A DNA stretch of 64,000 nt from Ectopseudomonas khazarica (GCF_004521985.1 NZ_SBHZ01000012.1:1-64000); one strand, 5' to 3'. Counted from the first letter of the stretch, positions 1 to 8,869 are shown. Numbers and translations: made by a program. The notes: generated from the letters alone by a model not told the origin.

Positions 1-154
1 GGGGGAATTCGGCGATCACCGAGCCGTCGACCGGGCTGGTGTTGCTGAAGTACTGGCCGCTGAGCGGGGCGACGAATTCACCACCGATGTAGTTGCCGTA
101 GCGCGGCTTGAGGGTGACGACGGCGCCTGCTGTACCCGGTTTCGCGTAAATCAT
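1..154 (-). CDS. exaC: Aldehyde dehydrogenase, N-terminal fragment (ExaC/AcoD-like)
   Basis: Only the first 51 codons are inside the window; the gene runs off the left edge. The protein begins MIYAKPGTAGAVVTLKPRYG and continues with the YIGGEFV and NTSPVDG segments that open the NAD-dependent acetaldehyde dehydrogenases of the ExaC/AcoD group (recognised from memory of the P. aeruginosa protein). The start ATG at 154 is preceded by AGAGGA seven bases upstream. These cytoplasmic enzymes oxidise acetaldehyde to acetate. It lies immediately downstream of, and in the same direction as, phnX, whose product is acetaldehyde plus phosphate, so it could finish the phosphonate pathway. The 144-base gap and hairpins in between mean it may have its own promoter. 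The catalytic part is outside the window. Confidence 0.85.
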   Translation of the reverse strand, partial: MIYAKPGTAGAVVTLKPRYGNYIGGEFVAPLSGQYFSNTSPVDGSVIAEFP

Positions 155-240
155 AGTGCGGTCCTCTCTTATTGTTGGCCGGCCGTGAACGGTCGGGACG
201 GGCGGTATCGGGACTAGCTGCAGATATCTGCCCCATAACG

Positions 241-291
241 CGCTGCCCGGGTGGGCAGCGCTGTCGCACGCCCTAGGGGCTGCCCCAGGGC
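241..291 (-). terminator. Two hairpins after phnX
   Basis: Two inverted repeats lie in the gap between phnX and the aldehyde dehydrogenase: CGCTGCCC (241-248) with GGGCAGCG (253-260), and GCCCT-a-GGGG (270-279) with CCCC-AGGGC (283-291). No long T-run follows, so they are terminator-like or mRNA-stabilising rather than a classical Rho-independent terminator. The rest of the gap holds only the ribosome binding site of the next gene. Confidence 0.35.
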
Positions 292-298
292 GCGTATT

Positions 299-1126
299 TC
301 AGGCACTTTGTGGGGTTTCTCCGCGAGCCAGGCGGGCGTTGATATCGTCGATCACGGCTGGCAGCTCGGCAATGGTGTCAATTAGGTAGTGCGGGCGCGA
401 GCCTTCGAACATCTGGCCGATACGCTTGCGCTCCTGCTCCAGTTTGTCCTGCGGCAGCGCCTTGTATTGGTCAAAGGTCAGGCCGAGGGCGTTGCCGGAG
501 CAGGTCAGCGCCACGGTCCACATGCCGGCGCTGCGACCTTCGAGGATGCCTGGCCAGGTGTCGTCGACCTTCACGCAGGCGGCCACATCGCTGATGCCGA
601 GGGCGATCACGTTGGCCAGTGATTGCGCCGGGTAGGGGCGGCCATTGGGCACTTCGTCGGTGGCGACGACGTGGTCCGGGACATAGCCGTTGTCGCGCGC
701 CAGGTCGACCACCTTGGCCATCACCACGGCCGGGTAGCCGGAGCAGGTGCCGATCTTCAGGCCTTTGTCACGTAAGGTGGCAATGGCCTCGAGTGCACCG
801 GGAATGAGCGCCGAGTGGTCGGCGATCTTCTCGATTTGCAGCGGCATGAAGCGCTCGTAGATAGCGGTTACGTCATCGTCGGTCGGCGGATGACCAAACG
901 CGGCACGGTAACGCTCGGCAATTTCCGGGACGTTGCACAGAGTGCGAATATGATCCCACTTGCCCATGCCCATTGGGCCGCGAGCTTCATCCAGGCTGAC
1001 CTGGACGCCGAACTCGGCAAAGGCTTCGACGAAGATCTGCGTAGGAGCAAAGGAGCCAAAGTCGACGACGGTGCCGGCCCAGTCGAGGATGACGGCTTGC
1101 AGGTGGGTAGGTTGCTGGTAGTTCAT
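299..1126 (-). CDS. phnX: Phosphonoacetaldehyde hydrolase (phosphonatase)
   Basis: A 275-residue HAD-superfamily enzyme that breaks the C-P bond of phosphonoacetaldehyde to give acetaldehyde and phosphate. Near the N-terminus the segment [13 protein letters not shown] carries the nucleophilic Asp and the general acid/base position. MGMGKWDHI at about residue 53 holds the lysine that forms the Schiff base, the hallmark that separates PhnX from other HAD enzymes. TCSGYP and VKVDDT are the later HAD motifs. The length is normal for the family. It is the last gene of a same-strand run with the LysR gene, the MFS carrier and the alcohol dehydrogenase. No phnW (AEP transaminase) is adjacent within the window, so phosphonoacetaldehyde must come from elsewhere, possibly from the dehydrogenase at 3531-4622. 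Confidence 0.95.
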   Translation of the reverse strand: MNYQQPTHLQAVILDWAGTVVDFGSFAPTQIFVEAFAEFGVQVSLDEARGPMGMGKWDHIRTLCNVPEIAERYRAAFGHPPTDDDVTAIYERFMPLQIEKIADHSALIPGALEAIATLRDKGLKIGTCSGYPAVVMAKVVDLARDNGYVPDHVVATDEVPNGRPYPAQSLANVIALGISDVAACVKVDDTWPGILEGRSAGMWTVALTCSGNALGLTFDQYKALPQDKLEQERKRIGQMFEGSRPHYLIDTIAELPAVIDDINARLARGETPQSA

Positions 1127-1196
1127 GGTGTTTCTCCGTTTCGAGGGCGATGAGGTGCTAACCGTCCTATGGGGCGGCTGTGGGTTAACGATGCAG

Positions 1197-2069
1197 TCAT
1201 GTTGTTGGAGGTGGGCCGTTGGCTAACAGCTCGGCGATCATTGGCCGGTTCTTGCGGATGGCCAGGCAGCACAGGTGATAGTCGATGTGGAACGGGTGGT
1301 CGACGAAGGTAACCGGCCTGGTTCCAGGTGTTTCGGCGTACTCGACTGCAGAGACAAAACCGATACCGATGCCTTGGGCGATGGCGTGGACGATGGCTTC
1401 GCGGCTGTTGAGCTGCATCACGCAGTCGAGTTCAATGTCGAGTTGTTGAGCTCCATCCTCGACCAACTGCCGGGTGCGTGATGCACGCTCGCGCAGAACC
1501 AGTCGCTCGCCGCGAAGCTGTTCGACACGTACCTGCTCCTGAGTGGCCCAGGGATGGTCGTCGCGCACCACGGCGATGATCGGATAGCGGCGATACAGGC
1601 GGGTGTGCAGGCGTTGATCCAGTCCGGATAGTGCCAGAATGGCCACGTCGATATCGAAGTTGTACAGCCGCTCCAGGGTGTCGACTTCGGAGGAGAACGA
1701 GGTCTCCAGTTCGACGTCCGGGTACTGTTGCATCAACTCGTAGGTCAGGTTCATGGCGATAGGTGGTGAAACGGCCCCCAGGCGCAGCATCCCTGCCTTG
1801 CGCTGGCGGAAGCTTTGTAACAGTTGCACGGCTTCGTCTTCCTGGCCGAACAGGCCCTGAGTGATCGCGTACAGCTGATGCCCGGCGTCACTCATCTCGA
1901 TGTAGCGACCGCGGCGGTGGAACAGCTCGACGGAGAACATGTTCTCAAGCGCGCTAACCTGCTCGCTGACGGTCGGCTGGCCGACGCTCAGGTACTCGGC
2001 AGCCTGAGTGAAGCTGCCGGTACGCGCGACCGCGTGAAAGGAGCGAAGCCATTTGTGGTACTGGTACAT
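1197..2069 (-). CDS. LysR-family regulator of the phosphonate locus
   Basis: A 290-residue LysR-type regulator: an N-terminal winged helix-turn-helix (about residues 5-65, containing [20 protein letters not shown]), then a substrate-binding domain to the end. It resembles the aminoethylphosphonate-catabolism LysR group, as does the second LysR at 7444-8334, and shares with it the LFHRRGR motif after the HTH. GAGAAA lies a few bases before the ATG. It sits inside the run between the MFS gene (40-base gap) and phnX (70-base gap), so it is probably co-transcribed with its targets. The likely effector is a phosphonate or a pathway intermediate; that is inference. Confidence 0.85.
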   Translation of the reverse strand: MYQYHKWLRSFHAVARTGSFTQAAEYLSVGQPTVSEQVSALENMFSVELFHRRGRYIEMSDAGHQLYAITQGLFGQEDEAVQLLQSFRQRKAGMLRLGAVSPPIAMNLTYELMQQYPDVELETSFSSEVDTLERLYNFDIDVAILALSGLDQRLHTRLYRRYPIIAVVRDDHPWATQEQVRVEQLRGERLVLRERASRTRQLVEDGAQQLDIELDCVMQLNSREAIVHAIAQGIGIGFVSAVEYAETPGTRPVTFVDHPFHIDYHLCCLAIRKNRPMIAELLANGPPPTT

Positions 2070-2109
2070 AGTGTTTCTCGATCTTGATTCTGGGCCGTTT
2101 CAGCCTAGG

Positions 2110-3414
2110 TCAACGACGCACGAACAGGGCGACCAGCGCACTGCATGCACAAGCCGAAGCCACGACCACGAAGATCAACGAGGTGTTGCCGGTGCTGTCG
2201 AGCATGCTGCCGATCAGCGGCTCTGCCAGACCGGCGAACAGGTAGGACGAGAAGTTCATCACCCCGGTTGCCGTACCCGCTCGTTTGGCGCCCACGAGGT
2301 CCGGACACAGTGCCCAGAAGCTCGACGCCGGGCCGTAGACGAAGAAGCCGCAAAGAAACAGGGCGATAAGGCCGATGGCGCTGTGTGCTGGCAGGCTCCA
2401 CATCCACAGGCTGGTGGCGGCGCCGAGAATCATGTACAGCATGATCGCCTTGTAGCGCTTGGAGCCGAACAGCTTGTCGGACACCCAGCCATTGCTCAGG
2501 GCGCCGACCGCCATACCAACGGGCAAGGCGATGGTGATCCACTTCGGATCGATCCAGGCGTCAGCGCCGCCACTTTTCCAGTCGGCACCTAGGAAGTGCA
2601 CCGGTACCCAGACTATCAGGCCGTAGCGCGCCGCATTCTGGAAGCCCAGTGAGACCGCAGCAATGATCAGGCGGAAGTTCTTCAGTACGGCCTTGTAGCG
2701 CTGGGCCGAGGTTTCTACTTCACCGGAGGCCGCTTCCTGACCCTTGTCCTCAGCATTGGCCACGCCCGTGTCGGCCAGCGGCTCGAAGCCGAGGTCCTGC
2801 GGGCGCTCCCGAGCGACAAAGAAGAACATGATTCCACCCGCGAGCATCAGCAGTACCGGCAGACGGAAAATCCAGCGCCATTCGAGCTGCAGGACCTCGA
2901 GGACTACCACCGAGGTGACGTAGGAGAGGATCGACGCGCAGCCGGCAGCGAAGACATAGAAGCCGTACACCTTGCCGCGTTCGTGCACGCCCCACCAGTT
3001 GGACAGCACGCGACTGCCAGGTGCCCAGCCCAGCGCTTGCAAATAGCCGTTGAGGCCCCAGGGCAGGATCAGGCTGAAGAAACCGGTGGCGAAGCTGGTA
3101 ACCCAGTTGGCGCCACAGGACAACACTGCGCCCAGGCTCATGATGCGTCGGCCCCCGAACTTGTCAGCGAGGTTGCCGTTGATGGCCTGGCCGATTGCGT
3201 AACACCACAGCATGGCGGCGGAGATCCAACCGAGGGTTTCCTTGCTCAGGCCGAACTCGGCCTGCATGCCCGGAATGGCGAAACCGAAAGTTTGCCGGCC
3301 GGTGTAGAAGAACAGGTAACAGAACATCGCCGCCAATAGCATGCGCCATTGGGCGAAACGAAAAGACGGTGTAGCAGGTAAAGCAATACCAGACAGGGAT
3401 TGGGAACGGCTCAT
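2110..3414 (-). CDS. MFS transporter, organophosphate:phosphate antiporter (GlpT/UhpT-like) family
   Basis: A roughly 434-residue inner-membrane carrier with twelve predicted hydrophobic segments. FYTGRQTFGFAIP near residue 35 matches the arginine-containing TM1 motif of the GlpT/UhpT family, where Arg binds the phosphate group of the substrate, and DKFGGRRIM is the usual MFS loop 2-3 motif. I chose the ATG at 3414 (MSRSQSLSG) because AAGGAAAAG lies just upstream; the frame is open 18 codons further but has no ribosome site there. In this cluster it probably moves a phosphonate, or exports phosphate in exchange. It is a second uptake route next to the PhnCDE importer. The substrate cannot be read from sequence. 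Confidence 0.85.
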   Translation of the reverse strand: MSRSQSLSGIALPATPSFRFAQWRMLLAAMFCYLFFYTGRQTFGFAIPGMQAEFGLSKETLGWISAAMLWCYAIGQAINGNLADKFGGRRIMSLGAVLSCGANWVTSFATGFFSLILPWGLNGYLQALGWAPGSRVLSNWWGVHERGKVYGFYVFAAGCASILSYVTSVVVLEVLQLEWRWIFRLPVLLMLAGGIMFFFVARERPQDLGFEPLADTGVANAEDKGQEAASGEVETSAQRYKAVLKNFRLIIAAVSLGFQNAARYGLIVWVPVHFLGADWKSGGADAWIDPKWITIALPVGMAVGALSNGWVSDKLFGSKRYKAIMLYMILGAATSLWMWSLPAHSAIGLIALFLCGFFVYGPASSFWALCPDLVGAKRAGTATGVMNFSSYLFAGLAEPLIGSMLDSTGNTSLIFVVVASACACSALVALFVRR

Positions 3415-3530
3415 GATCTTTTCCTTCTTGTTACGCTCCCTCCGGACACTTAGCCGGAAGGACGGCACTCTTTTCTGGTGCTACAGGAAACAGGCGTCCG
3501 CAAGTGGGCGCCCAGCATTGGAAGCGGCTT

Positions 3531-4622
3531 TCAGGCGGCTTGCGAACCGATGAAGTTCTTGCCGCGAGCACCCTGCATGGCGTAGAGGATCATCTCCTGT
3601 GCCTCACTCTCCGTCACCCCGTAATCCGTGAACTCGGTCTTGACGTCGAGGCTATGCAGGAACTCTCGCAGGCGCTTCTGGGCCAGGCCCAGATCGGTAC
3701 CGAAGACTCGTTGCAGCGTCTGATCCCGCGTGGCATCGCGTCCCCAGGCCAGGCCCAGTACATAGGGCAGGGTGAAGGAACAGGCGATGCCGTGGGGCAG
3801 GCCGTGGCGCAGGGTCATCTCATAGGAGATGGAGTGCGCCAGTGCGGTCTTGGTGTTGGAAAAGGCCATCCCCGCCTTCAATGCGGCCAATGCCATGCGC
3901 GAGCGAAGGTCACGGCTCGACAGGTCCTGGCGCAGTCGGGGTAGGCATTCGAGGATGTCCTCGATGGCAGAGATGGCGAAAGTGTCGGAAATCGGGTTGG
4001 CGTTGACGTTCCAGATCGCTTCCAGTGCGTGCGACAGGGCGTCCAGGCCGGTAGACACGGTGACGCCGGCCGGTACCGTCAGCATCAGCTCCGGGTCGAC
4101 GATGGCGGCAGTCGGCCAGGTGCAGGACAGGTGTAAGGAGTACTTCTTCTGCTGGGCGGCATCCCAGATGGTCGCCCAGGGCGTCACTTCGCTGCCGGTG
4201 CCGGCGGTGGTCGGTACGGCGATCAGCGACTTGCAGCGCGGCGGGGTGAACTGTTTGCCGCTGGCCAGCAGGCTCAGCAACTCTCTGAAACTGCCGGAGG
4301 TGGTGCCGACCATCAGCGCCTTGGCGGTGTCGATGGCGCTGCCGCCGCCGACCGCGAGCACGGTCTCGCAGCCTGCTGCCTGCTGCCAGAAGCGCTCATA
4401 GGTCGTGCATAGCTGGGCGACATCGGGGTTGGGTTGCACATCTTCGACGATATGCACCAGGCGATCGCCCAACAGAGCCTGGATCTTGTCGACCAGGCCC
4501 AGGCCACGGGCTTCGGGGAAGATCACCAAGGCCACGGTCTGGCCTTCGGTAAGGGTGGTGATCTGGCTCAGGCTGCCGCCGCCAAAATAGGTAGCGACCG
4601 GGTTATGGAACTGGGCAGGCAT
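3531..4622 (-). CDS. Iron-containing alcohol dehydrogenase, phosphonoacetaldehyde reductase-like
   Basis: A 363-residue group III (Fe-type) alcohol dehydrogenase. Visible features are the NAD(P)-binding AVGGGSAIDTAKA (about residue 95), the TTAGTGSEVTPWA loop, and the metal ligands expected in IVDPEL, ALSHALEA and the H-rich ALAHSISYEMTLRHGLPHG. Members next to phosphonate genes are usually called phosphonoacetaldehyde reductases (PhpC-like), which interconvert phosphonoacetaldehyde and 2-hydroxyethylphosphonate. Beside phnX and an importer, the oxidative direction makes sense here: it would feed phosphonoacetaldehyde to PhnX. The start ATG at 4622 has AGGAAG upstream; an in-frame extension to 4751 has no ribosome site. 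It is the first gene of the run to phnX, with 228 bases separating it from phnE. Confidence 0.82.
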   Translation of the reverse strand: MPAQFHNPVATYFGGGSLSQITTLTEGQTVALVIFPEARGLGLVDKIQALLGDRLVHIVEDVQPNPDVAQLCTTYERFWQQAAGCETVLAVGGGSAIDTAKALMVGTTSGSFRELLSLLASGKQFTPPRCKSLIAVPTTAGTGSEVTPWATIWDAAQQKKYSLHLSCTWPTAAIVDPELMLTVPAGVTVSTGLDALSHALEAIWNVNANPISDTFAISAIEDILECLPRLRQDLSSRDLRSRMALAALKAGMAFSNTKTALAHSISYEMTLRHGLPHGIACSFTLPYVLGLAWGRDATRDQTLQRVFGTDLGLAQKRLREFLHSLDVKTEFTDYGVTESEAQEMILYAMQGARGKNFIGSQAA

Positions 4623-4850
4623 GGCACTTCCTTTATTGTTGTTTGAACGTGGGGCCATAGTCTCTGCCACCATAGCGACGCTCAAATCGATTGATTCAAG
4701 GTATGGATCGGCGGGGCCGATAGATGAGGGCGCAGCGATATCGTGGGTCACCGTTCGGGTACTCCAGAAATTCGGGGATGCCTGAGGCGGTAGCCGGTAC
4801 AGAGCCTCGGCTGGCCTCAGCTAAGGGAAGAGCTTGTATCGGCGGCGGGC

Positions 4851-5669
4851 TCAGTGCCTGCCGCCTTGCTGGATACTGCTGCGCAAGCGGCTGGACAGCA
4901 TGTCGGCGGCTATCACCATCAGGGTAATGACGATGATGCAGGTGGCGGTTTCCTGGTACTTGAACAGCTTCAGGCTGCTGACCAGTTCGAAGCCCAGACC
5001 GCCGGCGCCGACCATTCCCAATACGGTGGCCGAGCGCAGGTTGACCTCGAAGCGGTAGAGGATCACCGCGATCCAGGCAGTGATCACCTGCGGCAGCACG
5101 CCGAACACGATCACTTGCAACGGTCTGGCGCCGGTAGCGCGCAGCGCCTCGATCGGCCCCTGATCGATCTCCTCGATACTCTCGGCGAAGAACTTGCCCA
5201 GCATGCCGACACCATGTACTGCGAGCGCCAGTACGCCAGGGAACGGGCCAAGGCCGACGGCGGAGACGAAAATCAGCGCCAGGATCAGTTCGTTGATGCT
5301 GCGGATCACGTTCAGCGTCTGCCGGGTGCCCTGGTAGAGCCAGCGATTGCTGTGCAGGTTGCGTGCGGCGAGAAAGGCCAGTGGCACGGCGAAAATGATG
5401 CCCAGCAGGGTGCCCCAGATGGCAATCTGGATAGTCTCCAGCGCTGGAGCAACCAGCCTGGAAAGGATGTCCAGGTCCGGAGGCACCGAACGTGAGAGGA
5501 AGTCACCGATCTGCGGCAAGCCGGCGGCCAGCTCACCCCAGCTCAGCTGTGCGCCGCCAGCGCTCCAGTGGAGCATGGTGATCAGGGCCAAGATCAGAGC
5601 GGAGCTGGCGAGCCAGCCGCGCAGGTTTTCGGGCGTATTCACCATCCAGCGATAGTTGTGTGCACGCAT
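4851..5669 (-). CDS. phnE: Phosphonate ABC transporter permease
   Basis: A 272-residue inner-membrane permease with about six hydrophobic segments and the EAA-type coupling loop EALRATGARPLQVI near residue 180, which docks on the ATPase PhnC. The ATG at 5669 (MRAHNYRW) lies one base after the phnC stop codon, so translation is probably coupled. The open frame continues upstream through phnC and that part is not coding. Together with PhnD and PhnC it forms a phosphonate importer. The gene ends the phnDCE operon, in the usual D-C-E order. Confidence 0.93.
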   Translation of the reverse strand: MRAHNYRWMVNTPENLRGWLASSALILALITMLHWSAGGAQLSWGELAAGLPQIGDFLSRSVPPDLDILSRLVAPALETIQIAIWGTLLGIIFAVPLAFLAARNLHSNRWLYQGTRQTLNVIRSINELILALIFVSAVGLGPFPGVLALAVHGVGMLGKFFAESIEEIDQGPIEALRATGARPLQVIVFGVLPQVITAWIAVILYRFEVNLRSATVLGMVGAGGLGFELVSSLKLFKYQETATCIIVITLMVIAADMLSSRLRSSIQQGGRH

Positions 5670-5670
5670 G

Positions 5671-6468
5671 TCAGCCTCCCAGACCATTGGCGTAGTGTGG
5701 ATGTGGTACACAGGCTTCAGACGCCGCGTCGGGACACTCTTCGGGGGCGGGGTAGATACGCTGCAAGACTGGTTCGTCCAGACCATCGGCACTGCCGTCG
5801 TAGACCAGACGGCCGTGAGCCAGACCGATGATTCGATCGCCAAACTCACGGGCCAAGTCCACCTGATGGAGGTTACATACCACCGTGATGCCCAACTCGC
5901 GGCTGGCATCACGCAGGTACTGCATGACCAGGCGTGCGGTCTTCGGGTCGAGACTGGCCACGGGCTCGTCGGCGAGAATTACTCTGGGTTGTTGAGCAAG
6001 TGCGCGGGCAATGCCCACACGCTGCATCTGCCCGCCCGACAGGGAGTCCGTACGGGCACCGGCCTTGTGTAGCAGATCTACTCGGCGCAGGCACTCGCGT
6101 GCTAGTTCGACATCGTGGTTGCTGAACAGCTGAAGCACAGAGGTCAAGGTCGAGACAGACCCCAGTCGCCCGCTGAGCACGTTCTTCAGTACCGAGAGGC
6201 GCCGAACCACATTGTGGTGCTGGAAGATCATAGCGACCTGTCTATGCAGATCGCGTTCGTCACGTACCTGCATCGCATCGATACCTGCCACCTCTAGTTC
6301 GCCTCCATCGGCTTGGGCCAGGCGATTCATGCAGCGCAGCAAGGTGGACTTGCCTGCACCGGACTGGCCGAGCACGACAACGAACTCGCCAGCGCCGACA
6401 TGCAGGTCGATACCGCAGAGGACGGGGTTGTCACCGTAGTGCTTGGTGAGTTGGCGGACCTTGATCAT
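5671..6468 (-). CDS. phnC: Phosphonate ABC transporter ATP-binding protein
   Basis: A 265-residue ABC ATPase. Walker A is GQSGAGKST (about residue 34), the signature is LSGGQMQR, Walker B is VILADEP, and the H-loop is in NLHQVDLA. It energises phosphonate import with PhnE in the membrane and PhnD outside. Its ATG overlaps the phnD stop in an ATGA arrangement, and its stop is one base from the phnE start, so the three genes form a tightly coupled operon. Confidence 0.94.
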   Translation of the reverse strand: MIKVRQLTKHYGDNPVLCGIDLHVGAGEFVVVLGQSGAGKSTLLRCMNRLAQADGGELEVAGIDAMQVRDERDLHRQVAMIFQHHNVVRRLSVLKNVLSGRLGSVSTLTSVLQLFSNHDVELARECLRRVDLLHKAGARTDSLSGGQMQRVGIARALAQQPRVILADEPVASLDPKTARLVMQYLRDASRELGITVVCNLHQVDLAREFGDRIIGLAHGRLVYDGSADGLDEPVLQRIYPAPEECPDAASEACVPHPHYANGLGG

Positions 6469-7331
6469 TTCATCTTGCTCAGGTCGAGATCGAGCACCTT
6501 GGCGGTGTCACGTACCACGTTGTAGGCGTTGTCGGTGGTTGGCTGGAAGCCGTCGAGCATTCCCTGATCACCCCAGGGCACGTTTTTGACGTTGGCCAGG
6601 GCAGTGACCAGTTTCTGCTTCAATGCCGGATCTAGATCCTTGCGCCAGACCATTGGTGACTCAGGGATGTCGTTCGAGCTCCAGACAATCTTCAGGTCGT
6701 CCTGCTTGACCTGCCCCGAGCTGATGGCGGAGTTGAGAATGCGGTCTGCCACGGCGGCGGCGTCGACCTTGCGGTTGATCACGGCCAGAATGCTGGCGTC
6801 ATGCGAGCCGGAGAAGATCACGCGGGAGAACAGCTTGTCCGGGGCGTATCCAGCCTGCTCGATACCAGCCTTGGGAAACAGATGACCGGAGGTGGAGCTG
6901 GGATCGACGAAGGCAAAGGTGTGGCCGTTGAGGTCGGCCAGCGAATGGATGCCGCTGTCGGCACGGGCCACGATCAGGCTGCGGTAGGCACTCTTGCCAG
7001 TCTTCTTGGTGACCGCAACGGCAAAGGCCTCTGCATCGGCGATCTGGTTTGCCAGCACATAGGAGAATGGACCCAGATAGGCGACATCCAGTTTCTTTGA
7101 ACGCAGTGCTTCGATCACGCCGTTGTAGTCGGTGGCCACGAACGGTTTGACGGGCATGCCCAACTGCGACTGCAACTGATCGAGCACGAGCTGACTGCTC
7201 TCGATCATCGACTGGGAGTCCTCGGACGGAATCAGGCCGATGCTGAGAGCCGTCTCGGCCTGCAGGTGGGGACTGGCAAACAGCGGCAGAGACACGCTGG
7301 CGACACATAACAGTTGGCGAAGAGTCTTCAT
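6465..7331 (-). CDS. phnD: Phosphonate ABC transporter periplasmic binding protein
   Basis: A 288-residue periplasmic binding protein with a clear Sec signal peptide (MKTLRQLLCVASVSLPLFAS, cleavage probably after the LQA segment near residue 25). The mature part opens with LSIGLIPSEDSQSM and contains the family segments YLGPFSY and VDPSSTSGH; the latter is where PhnD-type proteins hold the phosphonate oxygens. It captures phosphonate for PhnCE. It is the first gene of the importer operon and is divergent from the LysR gene at 7444, sharing a 112-base control region with a perfect palindrome. Confidence 0.93.
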   Translation of the reverse strand: MKTLRQLLCVASVSLPLFASPHLQAETALSIGLIPSEDSQSMIESSQLVLDQLQSQLGMPVKPFVATDYNGVIEALRSKKLDVAYLGPFSYVLANQIADAEAFAVAVTKKTGKSAYRSLIVARADSGIHSLADLNGHTFAFVDPSSTSGHLFPKAGIEQAGYAPDKLFSRVIFSGSHDASILAVINRKVDAAAVADRILNSAISSGQVKQDDLKIVWSSNDIPESPMVWRKDLDPALKQKLVTALANVKNVPWGDQGMLDGFQPTTDNAYNVVRDTAKVLDLDLSKMK

Positions 7332-7380
7332 GGCATTCCCGGTTTCGTTGGTTGGAATGCCGCTTAAGCTAGGCCTGTAA

Positions 7381-7393
7381 TGTGACGGTCACA
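7381..7393. promoter_or_regulatory. Candidate LysR operator between phnD and lysR
   Basis: The palindrome TGTGACGGTCACA is a perfect T-N11-A box, the form that LysR proteins bind. It sits midway between the divergent phnD and lysR start codons, so it could control both. Nearby ATTCAATA and TATTGAGT form a second, looser inverted repeat. Function is inferred from position and symmetry only. Confidence 0.5.
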
Positions 7394-7443
7394 CTATCGA
7401 TTCAATATGGCCTTCGACTGAAAAGTATTGAGTAATTCTATAG

Positions 7444-8334
7444 ATGGCCAACAGCAAGCTTCGCGCCTTTCTCGCCGTCGCTCGGCATGGCAGTTTCAGT
7501 GCGGGGGCACGTTCCCTCGGGCTCAGTCAGCCGACCGTCACCACCCAGGTACAAGCCCTGGAGCGGCAGCACAACCTTGAACTCTTCCACCGCCGTGGTC
7601 GCCGCGCCGAACTCTCCAGCGTGGGGCGCCAGCTACTGCCCATCGCCCAGCAGTTGCTGGCTCTGGAAAGTGAAGCCGATGGTCTGTTGCGCGATTGTGG
7701 AACGCTGGTACGTGGCCAGTTGCGCCTCGGGGCCGTTGGGCCATTTCATGTCATCGAGATGGTCGACACCTTCAGTCGCAGCTACCCACAGATCGACTTG
7801 TCGATCCGTGTCGGTAACTCCGCCTCAGTGCTGGCCGATCTGGACAATTATGTAATCGATGTCGGTGTGCTGGCTGGCTTGCATGACGACCATGCTTACC
7901 ACGCAACGCTCTATGCCAGGCACCCGGTGATCGTCTTTGCCCGCCACGACCATCCCTTGGCAGATCGTGAGTGCATTCCGATTCAGGCCCTGCAGGGCCA
8001 ACGGATGCTGCGTAGAGAGCAGGGTTCTACAACGCGACTGGCCTTCGAGAAAGTCATCGCAGAGCATGACGTGACCCCGCGCATGGTGATGACGATCGGT
8101 AGCCGCGAAGCCCTGCGCGAAGCAGTTGTTCGAGGTATTGGCCTGGGTGTGGTATCAGAGGCAGAGTTTATTCCTGGAGAGGAATTACGGGCTATACGCA
8201 TCGAGGGCGATCCGGTTTACACCGAGACTTACCTCTATTGTCTAGCCGAGCGCCGCAGCAGTCAGTTGGTGGACGCTTTCCTGACCTGTGCTGATGAAGC
8301 TCGGCAACGACGTAGAGGGGCAGCAAGCTACTAG
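7444..8334 (+). CDS. LysR-family regulator, divergent from phnDCE
   Basis: A 296-residue LysR regulator with an N-terminal winged HTH (GSFSAGARSLGLSQPTVTTQ at about residues 16-35) and a C-terminal inducer-binding domain. Like the regulator at 1197-2069 it has the LFHRRGRRAEL motif and belongs to the group seen with 2-aminoethylphosphonate genes. It is transcribed away from phnD, the classic arrangement for a LysR activator of the neighbouring operon. Two regulators of one type in one locus suggest separate control of uptake and of breakdown. Confidence 0.88.
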   Translation: MANSKLRAFLAVARHGSFSAGARSLGLSQPTVTTQVQALERQHNLELFHRRGRRAELSSVGRQLLPIAQQLLALESEADGLLRDCGTLVRGQLRLGAVGPFHVIEMVDTFSRSYPQIDLSIRVGNSASVLADLDNYVIDVGVLAGLHDDHAYHATLYARHPVIVFARHDHPLADRECIPIQALQGQRMLRREQGSTTRLAFEKVIAEHDVTPRMVMTIGSREALREAVVRGIGLGVVSEAEFIPGEELRAIRIEGDPVYTETYLYCLAERRSSQLVDAFLTCADEARQRRRGAASY

Positions 8335-8468
8335 AGGTCCCGGGGCTGTCCCGCGAGTCCGGCGCGATCATTGATGTTTGCGGTGATCGTTGGCATGCAG
8401 GTCGTCAGGTCGTCCTTGGCCTCGGCAGCCATCAACTTCGTTTAACGCTTCGACGCATCTTCGACACT

Positions 8469-8508
8469 AAAAGAAAACCCCTGGCTTTCTCTAGGAAAAT
8501 CAGGGGTT
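8469..8508 (-). terminator. Rho-independent terminator of ssrA
   Basis: On the minus strand the stem AACCCCTG/CAGGGGTT with a 17-base loop is followed by TTTTCTTTT. It lies five bases after the tmRNA 3' end, as expected for the ssrA terminator. Confidence 0.85.
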
Positions 8509-8512
8509 TATT

Positions 8513-8869
8513 TGGTGGAGCCGGGGGGATTTGAACCCCCGTCCGCCAGCTCTCCGCTATCGGTTCTACATGCTTAGCCATCTCTACTGAGTTAACTCCG
8601 CGCCGCCCGAGTGGCAGGGTGCTTGGAGCGAGCTGCATGAGTTTTAGCCGTTACGTCTGCAGCGAACTTGGCGGCGATCCTGTTCTATATGACTGACCAG
8701 ATCTTCGGGTTTACAGGCATCCCCTAGGGTCAGCTGGCGCCCTTAGGCGGCCAGGGCGTAGTTGTCGTCGTTGGCAACTATCAAATTGTGGCAGCGGATT
8801 TACGAGAACTGTCACCTACTCGGCATGCCCCTCAAGTTTCGCTACCGGCGTCGAATCCTAATCGGCCCC
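8513..8869 (-). ncRNA. ssrA: Transfer-messenger RNA (tmRNA)
   Basis: About 357 bases. The 5' end GGGGCCGATTAGGATTCGAC and the 3' end CCCCCGGCTCCACCA (CCA encoded) are the two halves of the alanine-tRNA-like domain, with the T-arm GGGGGTTCAAATCCCCC. The tag reading frame at 8743-8775 (minus) reads ANDDNYALAA then TAA, the Pseudomonas tag. tmRNA with SmpB releases stalled ribosomes and marks the nascent chain for proteolysis. Four pseudoknot segments lie between the tag and the 3' half. It is divergent from the sensor kinase at 9000. Confidence 0.98.

Noticed and set aside
154..298. Sigma-54 promoter upstream of the aldehyde dehydrogenase
   Set aside because: GGGGCAGATATCTGCA has the right GG-GC spacing but otherwise matches the consensus poorly.
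7332..7443. PhoB box upstream of phnD
   Set aside because: No pair of CTGTCAT-like direct repeats with the right spacing is present; the palindrome fits a LysR site better.
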